Source: Albidovulum sp.
GTDB lineage: Bacteria > Pseudomonadota > Alphaproteobacteria > Rhodobacterales > Rhodobacteraceae
Direction: 5' to 3'
DNA: 64,000 nucleotides
Assembly: GCA_028823855.1 (NCBI GenBank)
Contig: JAPPFL010000027.1
Coordinates: forward strand, 77,952 to 141,951
Shown here: positions 10,197 through 19,230 of the stretch, piece by piece
Position numbering within the stretch: position 1 is the first letter of the stretch
Layout of the letters: each line of letters opens with the position of its first letter
Position numbers and translations under genes: made by a program
Notes under the pieces: generated by a model
What the model saw: the letters and a program-made list of their open reading frames with translations, nothing else
Told to the model about the DNA's origin: nothing
Database searches by the model: none

Positions 10197-12002
10197 ATGA
10201 AAGGCAATTTCATCGACAACCTGCCCAAGATTTACGGCCTCTACACTGGTGGATTCATCATATTCATCCTTCTGATGGCCTTATTTGAGCAGCTCGGAAT
10301 GGGAGCCGACACGATCGGCATTCTATTTGTCGCGTTCACAATCCTCATCTACGCGGGCATCGGGTACCTTTCGCGGACTATGCAGGTCGCCGCCTACTAC
10401 GTCGCCGGCCGCGAAGTGCCGCCCGTATTCAACGGCATGGCGACAGCTGCCGACTGGATGTCGGGCGCATCGTTTGTCGCGCTTGCTGGCGGAATTTATT
10501 TTGGCGGACACGGCTACCTGGCCTTCGTAGTCGGCTGGACGGGCGGCTATGTGCTGGTGAACTCTCTGATGGCCCCCTACTTGCGGAAGTTCGGTTGCTA
10601 TACGGTTCCCGATTTCATTGGCACGCGCTACGGCGGCAATCTTGCGCGCTTAATTGCTGTCGTCGTGCTCGTGGTGGCGTCCTTCACTTACGTGACGGCT
10701 CAAATCAACGCGTCGGGAACAATCGCGGCTCGAGCGCTTCAAATCGACTTCGCCTACGGCGTTTGGTTCGGTCTGCTCGGCATCCTGCTTTGCTCGATGC
10801 TTGGCGGCATGCGCGCGGTTACGTGGACGCAGGTCGCTCAGTACATCGTGCTGATTATCGCCTACCTCGTACCGGTGATCTGGATGTCTAATGTGCAGGG
10901 ATTCGGGATCATTCCGCACTTCTCGTACGGTGACGCCGTAATTAGAATCGGAGAATTGGAACCGGTATTGGGTGTCGGCGAAGCGGCGACCGAATCATTT
11001 CCGGGCCGAAGAATTCTAACGAATCTTCATAACGCGCCGGGCGACGCGATGGCGGGCTGGAAGTTTATCACTCTCGCTTTCTGCATGATGGCCGGAACGG
11101 CGTCGTTGCCGCATATCCTGATGCGCTACTTCACTACGCCGTCCGTGCGGGCCGCCCGGGTTTCCGTCGGCTGGTCGCTGTTTTTTATTTTCCTGCTGTA
11201 CTTCACGGCTCCTGCTCTTGCCACGCTGACGAAATTGCAGCTGCTCGACCCCGAGCTCGCAACCGCAGTAATCGGAAAGGCGGTTGAGGAAGTTCAGAAT
11301 CTGACGTGGGTGCAGAAATGGACGAATGTCGGAATGCTGGCTGTATCGGACTCGAATGGCGACGGTATCGTTCAGATAAACGAATTCTTCATGCGTCCCG
11401 ACATCGTCGTGCTCGCAACGCCGGAAATCGCCGGGCTTCCCGCTGTCATTTCCGGTCTCGTAGCAGCCGGCGGACTGGCCGCTGCGATGTCTACGGCCGA
11501 CGGACTCCTTCTCGCAATCGCTAACGCGCTATCGCACGATCTGTACTACAAGATCATCGATCCGAAAGCAGATACGCGCATTAGGCTAATTGTCGCGCGC
11601 GTGCTCTTGATCGTAATCGGCGTGATCGCTGCTCTCGTCGCATCGCTGCAGTTAACCGGGATTCTCGGCGCCGTCGCATGGGCATTTTGTTTTGCGTGCT
11701 CGGGGCTTTTCTTCCCGCTGGTGCTAGGAGTTTGGTGGAAGCGCGCGAATCGGCCGGGAGCTATCGCGGGCATGGTTCTTGGATTCCTCGCAGGCTCTCT
11801 GTATCTCTGGTACGTACGTACGGGCGGTACGCCCATTCTCGGCATTGACCATTTGCGTTTCGGCATGGTTGGCATGCCCGTGAGCCTCATCGCTATGATT
11901 GTAGTGAGCCTGGCGACCGAGGAACCGGACGAAGAGACGCAGCGCATGGTGGATGCAACGCGCGTTCCCTCCGGCCGCGCGATTCTGAGAGCCGAACACT
12001 AG
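10197..12002 (+). CDS. Sodium:solute symporter (SSS family, VC_2705-type)
   Basis: A 601-residue transporter with about 13 hydrophobic helices of the SSS family, which takes up small organic acids or similar solutes with Na+. Diagnostic stretches are YYVAGREVPPVFNGMATAAD, ASFVALAGGIYFGGHGYL, GCYTVPDFIGTRYGG, GTASLPHILMRYFTTPSV and AAGGLAAAMSTADGLLLAI. Between helices at residues 385-396 lies DSNGDGIVQINE, a perfect EF-hand calcium-binding loop (D385, N387, D389, G390, E396). The substrate cannot be read from the sequence; acetate, lactate or pyruvate are typical for relatives. The gene sits 15 bases after its DUF4212 partner and ends before a strong terminator. Confidence 0.93.
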   Translation: MKGNFIDNLPKIYGLYTGGFIIFILLMALFEQLGMGADTIGILFVAFTILIYAGIGYLSRTMQVAAYYVAGREVPPVFNGMATAADWMSGASFVALAGGIYFGGHGYLAFVVGWTGGYVLVNSLMAPYLRKFGCYTVPDFIGTRYGGNLARLIAVVVLVVASFTYVTAQINASGTIAARALQIDFAYGVWFGLLGILLCSMLGGMRAVTWTQVAQYIVLIIAYLVPVIWMSNVQGFGIIPHFSYGDAVIRIGELEPVLGVGEAATESFPGRRILTNLHNAPGDAMAGWKFITLAFCMMAGTASLPHILMRYFTTPSVRAARVSVGWSLFFIFLLYFTAPALATLTKLQLLDPELATAVIGKAVEEVQNLTWVQKWTNVGMLAVSDSNGDGIVQINEFFMRPDIVVLATPEIAGLPAVISGLVAAGGLAAAMSTADGLLLAIANALSHDLYYKIIDPKADTRIRLIVARVLLIVIGVIAALVASLQLTGILGAVAWAFCFACSGLFFPLVLGVWWKRANRPGAIAGMVLGFLAGSLYLWYVRTGGTPILGIDHLRFGMVGMPVSLIAMIVVSLATEEPDEETQRMVDATRVPSGRAILRAEH

Positions 12003-12034
12003 CGTAAAACGGAGCTTAACTCTCTTACTAATTC

Positions 12035-12065
12035 AGAGGCGAGGCTTCGAGCCTCGCCTCTTTTC
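12035..12065 (+). terminator. Rho-independent terminator after the symporter
   Basis: A 12-base-pair GC-rich stem (AGAGGCGAGGCT / AGCCTCGCCTCT) with a three-base TCG loop, followed at once by TTTT and a further T-rich stretch, 33 bases after the symporter stop codon. It is the clearest intrinsic terminator in the window. Confidence 0.9.
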
Positions 12066-12083
12066 TTTGCAGAAACCTGAAGA

Positions 12084-12440
12084 ATGCTCCCTGACTCTGT
12101 TTCCCACCTTCCGATCGAAATCATCGTCTTAGACTATGTGCTTGGTATGATTATGTGGACCTTGGTAGCCAGATCGGCCATGAACATTTTCCTGCCGGAG
12201 AACAGCGAATTTTTTTTCATGAGGTTTTTCGTTCGCGCCACTGACCCGCTGCTAAGGATATTCCGCCCAATAACGCCCGGATTCCTTGTTCCGCCTTTTA
12301 TCCCGCTCTACGTGGCGTGGTTTTTTTTCATGGTCCGATTTTATTTGCTTCCTTGGCTGATGGGCTATTCGGTTATGGGCATGTTGTCCTTTCCGCTAGA
12401 AAGCGAAATCGCCGCGGTACTATATAGGGTTTTTGGATAG
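12084..12440 (+). CDS. YggT-like small membrane protein
   Basis: A 118-residue protein with two to three hydrophobic segments (VLDYVLGMIMWTLVARSAM; FIPLYVAWFFFMVRFYLLPW) flanking RFFVRATDPLLRIFRPITPG. That arrangement recalls the YggT family, where a helix is followed by a V-x-x-x-T-[DE]-P-[LV]-L-R-x-[IF]-R motif. The function of YggT proteins is poorly known; some are linked to osmotic stress or cell-division protein localisation. It starts 19 bases after the symporter terminator and has only a weak ribosome binding site. Assignment is by motif, not strong. Confidence 0.6.
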   Translation: MLPDSVSHLPIEIIVLDYVLGMIMWTLVARSAMNIFLPENSEFFFMRFFVRATDPLLRIFRPITPGFLVPPFIPLYVAWFFFMVRFYLLPWLMGYSVMGMLSFPLESEIAAVLYRVFG

Positions 12441-12694
12441 GAAAGGCTCGATTCCTCGAAGTTCCGCAATCTCGCCGCCGTGAATTTATCTCGGTTGCGG
12501 AGCCGACTAATTTAAATCATTCGCATCCGCTCTCGCCTGGACCCATTGATGGCGAAAGGGCGAATGCGCTGAACCGAACCGTGCATCGCGGCGGTTCAAC
12601 TTTCTAGCAACATGAATTTGGATTGAATCCCAATTCCGGCGTAATTAAACCCAATTCGCAAAACTAGGTTCCCGGCAATCCAAAGCAGATAGCA

Positions 12695-13867
12695 ATGCAG
12701 AATCCCGATATCGTAAATGAAGTCGCCGAAGCGTACGTTCGCCAAAAAAAATTCGCGACTGTCGAATGGAAAATTGAAGTGGACGGCAAGCCATTTTCAT
12801 GCGGCCGCTGCGTCGGCGAAGGGTTCCCGGAGCCTCCCGCAACGCCGATCTACCGAATCTATTCTATGACCAAGCCGATCGTGGCATTCGCGGCGGCAAG
12901 GCAAATTGAGAACGGCCGGCTCCGGCTTTACGACCCGGTGGAAAAATTCCTTCCGCAATTTTCCAATCTGAAAGTTCTGAATAGCGACGGAACCCTGGAA
13001 TCCTCGCGCGGTCCGATCCTGGTCGAGCATCTGCTGACCCATCGCGCAGGATTCTCTTACGGGTTCAACCTAGGCTGCCATATCGGCGGCCTTTACGCCC
13101 GGGACCGGCTGATGGGCAAATCCAATATTCCGCTCGCTGAATTCGCCTCTGAAATCGCCTCCTATCCTCTCGCCTTCCACCCCGGAACGCAGTGGCGCTA
13201 TTCTCTTTCCATCGACGTCTTGGCGGCGATATTGGAAATCGCAACCGGACAAACTCTCGACCGAGTCTTGAACGACCTAGTCTTCGCGCCGCTTGCCATG
13301 TCGGATACGGGCTTTAGCGTACCTCACGAACTTAACGACCGCATCATGCCTGTATACGGCGAGGGCAATCTGGATAGGCTAATTCCACTGGAGCCCGCGC
13401 CGCCTAGATTCGATGAAATCGATCTGAGCTATTCGCATCCGTCTTCGCCTGGCAGCGCCATGCCGAGAGGCGGGCATGGACTCTTTTCAACTACGGCCGA
13501 CTACGCAAACTTTGCCAGGTGCCTAATCGACGGTTCCGCGCCGTCCGGCGAACAGCTTCTTTCAAAGGCGATGCTCGAATTCATGCTGGCGAACCGAATT
13601 CCGCCTTCGCAGCTCCCGCTTCGAATCGGCGTGCTGGAATTTGGCGGCTATGGCTGGAACCTTCTCGGTCGAATCATGCTGGATCCCGGGCAGAGCTACT
13701 TTTTGACCCGTGCGGGCGAGCTCGGCTGGGCAGGCGCCGCTTCGACTTTCTTCTGGGCGGACAGGGAAATGTCGATGCTCGGCGTGGCAATGACGCAATA
13801 TCAAGGGTCGGCATTCCCCTTGGGCGCCGATTTGATGTCGGCCGCATATTCCTCGCTACGGGGCTAG
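12695..13867 (+). CDS. Serine hydrolase, class C beta-lactamase / esterase VIII-like
   Basis: A 390-residue serine hydrolase of the beta-lactamase-related family (penicillin-binding-protein fold). The nucleophile motif S57-M-T-K60 sits in YRIYSMTKPIVAFAAAR. The second motif is Y169-S-L (RYSLSIDVLA), so the usual Asn of YxN is replaced by Leu, as in many family VIII esterases. The third region is GELGWAGAAS near residue 345 in place of KTG. No signal peptide, so a cytoplasmic esterase or amidase is more likely than a beta-lactamase. The substrate is unknown. A gap of about 90 bases separates it from the his operon. Confidence 0.86.
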   Translation: MQNPDIVNEVAEAYVRQKKFATVEWKIEVDGKPFSCGRCVGEGFPEPPATPIYRIYSMTKPIVAFAAARQIENGRLRLYDPVEKFLPQFSNLKVLNSDGTLESSRGPILVEHLLTHRAGFSYGFNLGCHIGGLYARDRLMGKSNIPLAEFASEIASYPLAFHPGTQWRYSLSIDVLAAILEIATGQTLDRVLNDLVFAPLAMSDTGFSVPHELNDRIMPVYGEGNLDRLIPLEPAPPRFDEIDLSYSHPSSPGSAMPRGGHGLFSTTADYANFARCLIDGSAPSGEQLLSKAMLEFMLANRIPPSQLPLRIGVLEFGGYGWNLLGRIMLDPGQSYFLTRAGELGWAGAASTFFWADREMSMLGVAMTQYQGSAFPLGADLMSAAYSSLRG

Positions 13868-13892
13868 CGCATGCCGAATAAATCAGCGTTTT

Positions 13893-13921
13893 TTGTAACT
13901 TTTTCGTTTCTCTAGTATGCA
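13893..13921 (+). promoter_or_regulatory. Possible sigma-70 promoter of the his operon
   Basis: TTGTAA (13893-13898) and TATGCA (13916-13921) are 17 bases apart and lie 38 bases before the hisB start, in the short gap between the serine hydrolase and hisB. Spacing is ideal and both boxes are near consensus. It is a prediction from pattern only. Confidence 0.35.
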
Positions 13922-13959
13922 AACAAACTCGACCATCGAACGGAAAAAGGCGAGAGTCC

Positions 13960-14547
13960 ATGCGCAAGGTGTCTATCGAGCGCCGAACCAACGAAACAGA
14001 TGTCAAATTAGAGTTGAATCTGGACGGCAGCGGCAAGTACAAAAACGAAACCGGTATCGGTTTTCTCGACCATATGCTTGACCAATTCGCCCGGCACTCC
14101 CTTATCGACCTCCTAACGAATGTGCGAGGGGACATCGAGATCGACTTTCATCATACGGTGGAGGACACGGGGATCGTACTAGGCCAGGCGCTTGCGCAAG
14201 CGCTCGGCGACAAGAAAGGAATTCAGCGATACGGGTTTTTCAGCCTCGTAATGGACGATGCGTTGGTCGCCACGGCGCTGGATGCGGGAGGCCGGTCCTT
14301 TCTTGCGTGGGATGTTGAATTCCCGACGGAAAAAATCGGCTCGTTCGATACCGAGCTCCTGAGGGAGTTTTTCCAATCGCTATGCGCTAACGGAGGCATC
14401 GCTTTGCACGCGCGACTGTTGAACGGAACCAACAGCCACCATATCGCCGAGGCGACCGTCAAGTCTGTCGCCAGATCGCTGCGCATGGCGATTTCCTACG
14501 AACCGAGAAGTCCGGGAGAGCTTCCATCGACGAAAGGCACTCTTTAA
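13960..14547 (+). CDS. hisB: Imidazoleglycerol-phosphate dehydratase
   Basis: Sixth step of histidine synthesis: dehydrates imidazole glycerol phosphate to imidazole acetol phosphate (Mn-dependent, cytoplasmic). At 195 residues it is the monofunctional form without a phosphatase domain, as usual in alphaproteobacteria. Signatures: GIGFLDHMLDQFARHS, DFHHTVEDTGIVLGQA (metal-binding HHxxE) and GTNSHHIAEATVKSVARSLR, the second HHxxE. First gene of the his cluster; hisH follows one base after its stop. Confidence 0.97.
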   Translation: MRKVSIERRTNETDVKLELNLDGSGKYKNETGIGFLDHMLDQFARHSLIDLLTNVRGDIEIDFHHTVEDTGIVLGQALAQALGDKKGIQRYGFFSLVMDDALVATALDAGGRSFLAWDVEFPTEKIGSFDTELLREFFQSLCANGGIALHARLLNGTNSHHIAEATVKSVARSLRMAISYEPRSPGELPSTKGTL

Positions 14548-14548
14548 G

Positions 14549-15187
14549 TTGTCAACAATTATCGTCGACTATGATTCCGGCAATCTCCATTCCGCCCTGA
14601 AAGCTTTCCAGCGCATGGCGCGCGAAACGGACTCGGGCGAAGTTCGCGTTTCATCCGACCCAGCTTCTGTGGCGCGCGCTGACCGCGTCGTTCTTCCGGG
14701 CGTCGGTGCGTTCGCCTCGTGCCGCAAGGGACTGGAAAACAGAACAGGCCTTTTGGAAGCCATCGAGGATGCCGTTAAAATCAGGGGAGCGCCATTTCTC
14801 GGCATTTGCGTCGGAATGCAGCTACTTGCCGATTTAGGCCGCGAACACGGCGATACTCCCGGCTTCGGCTGGATTCAGGGCGAGGTTGTTCGAATCGAGC
14901 CATCCAACGCCCGTTGCAAGATTCCCCACATAGGCTGGAATGAGCTTGCGCATGAGCGGTCGCATCCCGTCTTCAACGGTGTCTCCGAAGGCGCTCACGC
15001 ATTTTTTGTCCATTCCTACAGATTCGATGCAAAATTCCCGGAAAACGTAATCGCGAGCACCGAACACGGAGAAAAAATCGCAGCTGCCGTTGCCGTCGAC
15101 AATATTGTCGGAACCCAATTCCACCCTGAAAAAAGCCAGCGGCTAGGACTCCAGTTGATCGGCAATTTCCTGAGCTGGACGCCCTGA
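14549..15187 (+). CDS. hisH: Imidazole glycerol phosphate synthase, glutaminase subunit
   Basis: Class I glutamine amidotransferase that feeds ammonia to HisF. The catalytic Cys is in FLGICVGMQLLADLG; the His/Glu pair is in GTQFHPEKSQRLGL near the C-terminus. The N-terminal IIVDYDSGNLHSA fits the family start, which requires TTG at 14549 as initiator (no ATG fits). 212 residues, full length. Starts one base after the hisB stop, so translation is probably coupled. Confidence 0.95.
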   Translation: MSTIIVDYDSGNLHSALKAFQRMARETDSGEVRVSSDPASVARADRVVLPGVGAFASCRKGLENRTGLLEAIEDAVKIRGAPFLGICVGMQLLADLGREHGDTPGFGWIQGEVVRIEPSNARCKIPHIGWNELAHERSHPVFNGVSEGAHAFFVHSYRFDAKFPENVIASTEHGEKIAAAVAVDNIVGTQFHPEKSQRLGLQLIGNFLSWTP

Positions 15188-15207
15188 ATCCCGCAACGAG
15201 ACGCGAA

Positions 15208-15936
15208 TTGATCCTATATCCAGCTATCGACCTCAAGGAAGGCCAATGCGTTCGCCTCTACAAAGGCGACATGGCGCAATCGACAGTCTTCCACAAGCAT
15301 CCGGAACTGCAAGCTCGAATTTTTCGAGACTCCGGCTGCGAATGGCTGCACCTCGTCGATCTAAACGGTGCAATTGAAGGAAAACCAATAAACCATGAAA
15401 CGGTCGGAGCAATTCTTTCCGAAGTTGATATCCCCGTTCAGCTCGGAGGGGGCATTAGAAGCTTTGAAACGATAGAGTTCTGGATTTCTTCGGGAGTCCG
15501 AAGGATAGTCCTTGGAACCGCGGCTGTCGAAGACCCGGCGCTTCTAAAGGCGGCTTCCAAAAAATTCCCCGGAAGAATCGCCGCCGGCATTGATGCCAGA
15601 GACGGCAAGGCGGCCACGAGAGGTTGGGTCGAAATATCGGAAATTCCGGCCAAAGACGTAGCGCGAAGATACGAAGACACAGGCGTCGCAGTCATAGTCT
15701 ATACCGATATTGGCCGCGACGGCACAATGGAAGGACCCAATATCGAGGCGACGGCGGGAATCGTCGATGCCGTCGACATCCCGGTTATCGCATCGGGAGG
15801 AGTTTCCAGGCTTCAGGATTTAAAGGATCTAAAGTCGGCAATTCCAAATCTTGACGGCATCATTTCGGGCCGGGCGATCTACGACAGGAGGTTCGATTTG
15901 AAAGACGCGCTAGCGGTTCTGGATGATAGCCGATGA
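15208..15936 (+). CDS. hisA: ProFAR isomerase (phosphoribosylformimino-AICAR-phosphate isomerase)
   Basis: TIM-barrel isomerase that opens the ribose of ProFAR to give PRFAR, the HisF substrate. The first catalytic Asp is in LYPAIDLKEGQCVRLYKGD and the second in YTDIGRDGTMEGPN; phosphate-binding loops QLGGGIRS and IASGGVS are present. 242 residues. The initiator is TTG at 15208, the only start that keeps the conserved N-terminus. The gene lies 20 bases after hisH. Confidence 0.96.
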   Translation: MILYPAIDLKEGQCVRLYKGDMAQSTVFHKHPELQARIFRDSGCEWLHLVDLNGAIEGKPINHETVGAILSEVDIPVQLGGGIRSFETIEFWISSGVRRIVLGTAAVEDPALLKAASKKFPGRIAAGIDARDGKAATRGWVEISEIPAKDVARRYEDTGVAVIVYTDIGRDGTMEGPNIEATAGIVDAVDIPVIASGGVSRLQDLKDLKSAIPNLDGIISGRAIYDRRFDLKDALAVLDDSR

Positions 15937-16072
15937 AACTTCGAATTATTGCTCCATGTCGCAGGCGCGCGGAATCCGTTAGTATGACGGCCTGGGATGA
16001 TGCTTCCCGTCCTTCTGAGCCGCCGCCTCGCCAACGCGAACGAGCCGCGGCATCGAAAAGGACAATTGAGTC

Positions 16073-16834
16073 TTGCTCAAGACCCGAATAATCCCTTGCC
16101 TGGATGTAAAGGACGGACGCGTCGTCAAGGGCGTGAATTTCGTCAATCTCGTAGACGCGGGCGATCCTGTCGAGGCGGCAAAGGAATACGATGAGGCTGG
16201 CGCAGACGAGCTCTGCTTTCTCGATATCAACGCGTCGCACGAAAACCGAAGCATCATGTACGATCTTGTTCGACGCACTGCCGAACAATGTTTTGTACCG
16301 CTGACAGTCGGCGGAGGCGTAAGGAGCGCAAATGACGTGAGAGCGCTGCTGAGAACCGGTGCCGACAAGGTATCCTTCAATTCGGCGGCCGTCGCAAACC
16401 CCGACACGGTTGCGGAGGCGGCAAACTTGTTTGGCAACCAGTGCATCGTCGCAGCCATTGATTCCAAGGCGGTTTCTCCGGGAAGGTGGGAGATATTCAC
16501 GCACGGCGGCCGCCGCGCTACAGGAATAGAAGCCGTCGGATTCGCAAAGCTCATGGAGGAAAAGGGCGTAGGGGAAATACTTCTTACGAGCATGGACAGC
16601 GACGGGACGAAAAAAGGATTCGATTTGGCGCTAACTCGCGCCGTCTCCGACGCGGTTTCGATTCCGGTTATCGCTTCCGGAGGCGTTGGAAATCTTGAAC
16701 ATTTGGTGGAAGGCGTATCCAAGGGCGGAGCCTCGGCAGTACTGGCAGCTTCGATTTTTCATTTCGGCGAATACTCAATCAGGGAGGCAAAGGAGTTCAT
16801 GAACGCGGCCGGCATTCCTATGAGGCTTCAATGA
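16073..16834 (+). CDS. hisF: Imidazole glycerol phosphate synthase, cyclase subunit
   Basis: TIM-barrel partner of HisH that produces imidazole glycerol phosphate and AICAR. Catalytic Asp residues occur in [18 protein letters not shown] and [17 protein letters not shown]; other signatures are TVGGGVRS and IASGGVGN. 253 residues, complete. It again begins with TTG (16073). A 136-base spacer without a gene separates it from hisA. Its stop overlaps the hisE start (ATGA). Confidence 0.96.
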   Translation: MLKTRIIPCLDVKDGRVVKGVNFVNLVDAGDPVEAAKEYDEAGADELCFLDINASHENRSIMYDLVRRTAEQCFVPLTVGGGVRSANDVRALLRTGADKVSFNSAAVANPDTVAEAANLFGNQCIVAAIDSKAVSPGRWEIFTHGGRRATGIEAVGFAKLMEEKGVGEILLTSMDSDGTKKGFDLALTRAVSDAVSIPVIASGGVGNLEHLVEGVSKGGASAVLAASIFHFGEYSIREAKEFMNAAGIPMRLQ

Positions 16835-17148
16835 GCGAATTGTACAAACTTGCCGAGACGATCGCCTCGCGCCGCTCGGCGGATCCGCGGCTGTCCTGGA
16901 CGGCGAAGCTGCTTGCGAGCGGCCGCGAACGATGCGCCCAAAAATTCGGCGAAGAAGCGATCGAAACCGTAATCGCGGGCTCGACTGGCGACAAGAAGTC
17001 TTTGGCATCCGAAGCTGCCGACTCAATTTATCATTTACTCGTTCTTCTCGAAGCCAATGGAGTCCCACTGCGGGACGTGCTCGATGAACTCCGGCGAAGG
17101 GAAAATTCGTCGGGGATTGCCGAAAAACGAAGCCGACCCGAATCGTGA
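16831..17148 (+). CDS. hisE: Phosphoribosyl-ATP pyrophosphatase
   Basis: Second step of histidine synthesis: removes pyrophosphate from phosphoribosyl-ATP. 105 residues of the all-alpha MazG-like type, with [13 protein letters not shown] and [19 protein letters not shown]. Overlaps the hisF stop by four bases (ATGA), so translation is coupled. Last gene of the hisBHAFE block; hisG, hisZ, hisI, hisC and hisD are not in the window. Confidence 0.95.
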   Translation: MSELYKLAETIASRRSADPRLSWTAKLLASGRERCAQKFGEEAIETVIAGSTGDKKSLASEAADSIYHLLVLLEANGVPLRDVLDELRRRENSSGIAEKRSRPES

Positions 17149-17304
17149 TCTCCGCCCGACGCCGAGAGGCTGTTTCACGTAAAGCGGGCAGGCGACCGCA
17201 ATCGAAGCGGCGGCGCCAAATATTCGTCTGGAAAGTCCGATCATTGCCGTGATTGCGCTCGTCCGCATTTCGGCTAAGCCGGCAAAGTCACATAGTATCG
17301 GCAA

Positions 17305-17388
17305 TGGTGGGCGACCCTGGAATCGAACCAGGCATGGGTCTCCCCGGCGGAGTTACAGTCCGCTGCCGCACCTTGCAGCCCGTCGCCC
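17305..17388 (-). tRNA. tRNA-Tyr (anticodon GTA)
   Basis: Read on the minus strand: acceptor GGGCGAC/GTCGCCC, anticodon stem GCGGA/TCCGC with loop CTGTAAC (anticodon GTA), an extended variable arm, T arm CCTGG-TTCGATT-CCAGG, discriminator A and encoded CCA (17305-17307). About 84 bases, right for class II tRNA-Tyr. It faces away from the TrmH-type gene. Confidence 0.95.
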
Positions 17389-17691
17389 GTGTAAAATGGC
17401 ATTCTTCTGAATCGCCCATTAGCAGGCACCGAGAATCCGGTCAACCGATATGTACGGCCTCGGGAATATTTCGTTAAGGATGATCCGCACAGGTTGCGCG
17501 GCGGCTTGGACTGCTTCAAGCCCACGACACCGAATTTTTCGCATGCGCCGGAAAAATGACCGCGAAAATTGATTCGCCACGAAAGGGAATCCGCTCGCAA
17601 AATTTCAGAATTTGCTCGAATGCCAAGTATACCCATGCAAAAATTCGATGAATGGTTTAGAAAGCGAGAAAGCCAGCCTTGCCAAGCGTGA

Positions 17692-18561
17692 ATGCCGAAA
17701 CCGACTAGCAGGCCCCCGAGATCCGAGAAGGGAATAAACCGAAGGCGTACCGCGCCCGAATATCCGCCCGGTTCCGCGCGGCATTTGTCCAGCAAAGGAA
17801 AACCGGGCGACTATTGGCTCTTCGGGATCCACGCGGCGCGCGCAGCGCTTCTGAATCCCAAGAGAAAAAAAATGCGATTGGTCGCAACTAGGAACGCCGC
17901 CGCCAAACTTGCGGATGCCATTGATATTTCAGGACTTTCACCGGAGATCTTGGAAGCTCGCAAGTTTCCTGCGGCGCTTGATCCAAGTTCGGTCCACCAG
18001 GGCGTCGCCATGGAAGTGAAGCCTTTGACTTGGGGAAGAATAGATCAGGTCTGCGCGCCGCAGGCTTCGTCATTGGGCGTTGTATTGCTCGACCAAATAA
18101 CCGACCCGCACAATGTAGGGGCTATACTTCGTACATCGGAAGCGTTCGGCATATGTGCGGCTATTGCGCCCCATCGTCATTCCGCGCCCGAATCCAGCGG
18201 ACTAGCAAAATCCGCCTGCGGCGCTCTCGAGCGATTGCCCTATCTCCGAGAACGCAATCTGTCGGAAGCGATGATCGAACTCCAGAATATGGGATATTTT
18301 TTGATTGGTCTCAGCGAGGATTCGCAAACTACGCTTCGCGACGCCTTGTCCCACCAGTCTGCGAACGGACCTGTCGGCCTGGTATTCGGCGCAGAGGGAA
18401 GAGGGCTTAGGATGCGCACATCTCAATGCTGCGACTGTCTCGCCCGAATTGAGACAGCGAAAGAGTTCGGAACCCTCAATGTTTCGAACGCGGTTGCTGT
18501 GTCGCTGTACGCCGCTTCGAGTCGCCGTTCCGCGTCGTTCCCGAAAATCCATTCAGGCTAA
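17692..18561 (+). CDS. rlmB: TrmH-family 23S rRNA 2'-O-methyltransferase (RlmB type)
   Basis: SpoU/TrmH (knotted SPOUT) RNA methyltransferase; RlmB methylates G2251 of 23S rRNA in E. coli. Residues 40-105 form the L30e-like substrate-binding domain (DYWLFGIHAARAALLNP). The three SPOUT motifs follow: LLDQITDPHNVGAILRTSEA, LVFGAEGRGLR and LNVSNAVAVSLY. 289 residues with a basic N-terminal tail rich in Arg and Pro. It lies next to tRNA-Tyr, an arrangement I associate with Rhodobacterales. Choice of RlmB over another TrmH paralogue is by context. Confidence 0.88.
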   Translation: MPKPTSRPPRSEKGINRRRTAPEYPPGSARHLSSKGKPGDYWLFGIHAARAALLNPKRKKMRLVATRNAAAKLADAIDISGLSPEILEARKFPAALDPSSVHQGVAMEVKPLTWGRIDQVCAPQASSLGVVLLDQITDPHNVGAILRTSEAFGICAAIAPHRHSAPESSGLAKSACGALERLPYLRERNLSEAMIELQNMGYFLIGLSEDSQTTLRDALSHQSANGPVGLVFGAEGRGLRMRTSQCCDCLARIETAKEFGTLNVSNAVAVSLYAASSRRSASFPKIHSG

Positions 18562-19230
18562 ACATCAGGTAGCGAAGAGACAGGTCGCGATTGATAACAA
18601 TTCGGTTGGGCTATTCGTCCCGAACGGGAGACCGGAACATTCTTGCCGCGTCCGAGTCCAGCTGTTCCGGGGATCGACGCTGAACCTCGGCAAACAGCGT
18701 CGCGACTTCGAAGCGATGTTAGGGATTGCGGGGCGGATGCACGGCGTCCGGTGCTTTTGTCGCGAGGTCGTCGGGCGGGGAAGAAGGGCCGCGCGCGGGC
18801 GACTCCCTTCGGCGGTGATTTTGGAGGCGCCTTGACTCGCGCTAGGCTTACGCAGCCGGATTGGGGGCGGGCTATCGCGGTTTGGGATGGCCCCGACGCG
18901 GTAAGACGGCTCGGTCGCCTTTCGTAAAAACATCGCTTCGGGTTGTACTCCGGTTCGGCAAATTCAACTCCTTCTTGAATGGGATGCACTCAAACGCAAG
19001 TCCAGTCCCATTGGCGGCTACCAAATTCGCCGTGAATTCAATGGCATGGAAACCGAAAACGGATTTGGCGAGGGATGAATTTCAGCCTAATCCAAATTGC
19101 GCCGGATTGCCGCGCGCTTCGGTTCAGGCCGCGCATCCCCCGTCTCCGGTCCGTTCATGATATGACCGCGGCAATATGCGTTCCGGCCTTGGATTCGAGT
19201 AGACTCAGCAAACACGCGGTTTAAGAGAGT
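18562..19230. other. Gene-free stretch before the decayed ABC locus
   Basis: About 670 bases. Open frames on both strands are rich in Arg, Pro and Ser and look like out-of-frame noise. No protein family, RNA gene or repeat was recognised. It may hold older remains of the adjacent dead transporter locus. Confidence 0.4.

Noticed and set aside
12695-13867. Antibiotic-resistance beta-lactamase
   Set aside because: The SxxK motif is there, but there is no signal peptide, YxN reads YSL and KTG is replaced by WAG, which fits an esterase-type serine hydrolase.
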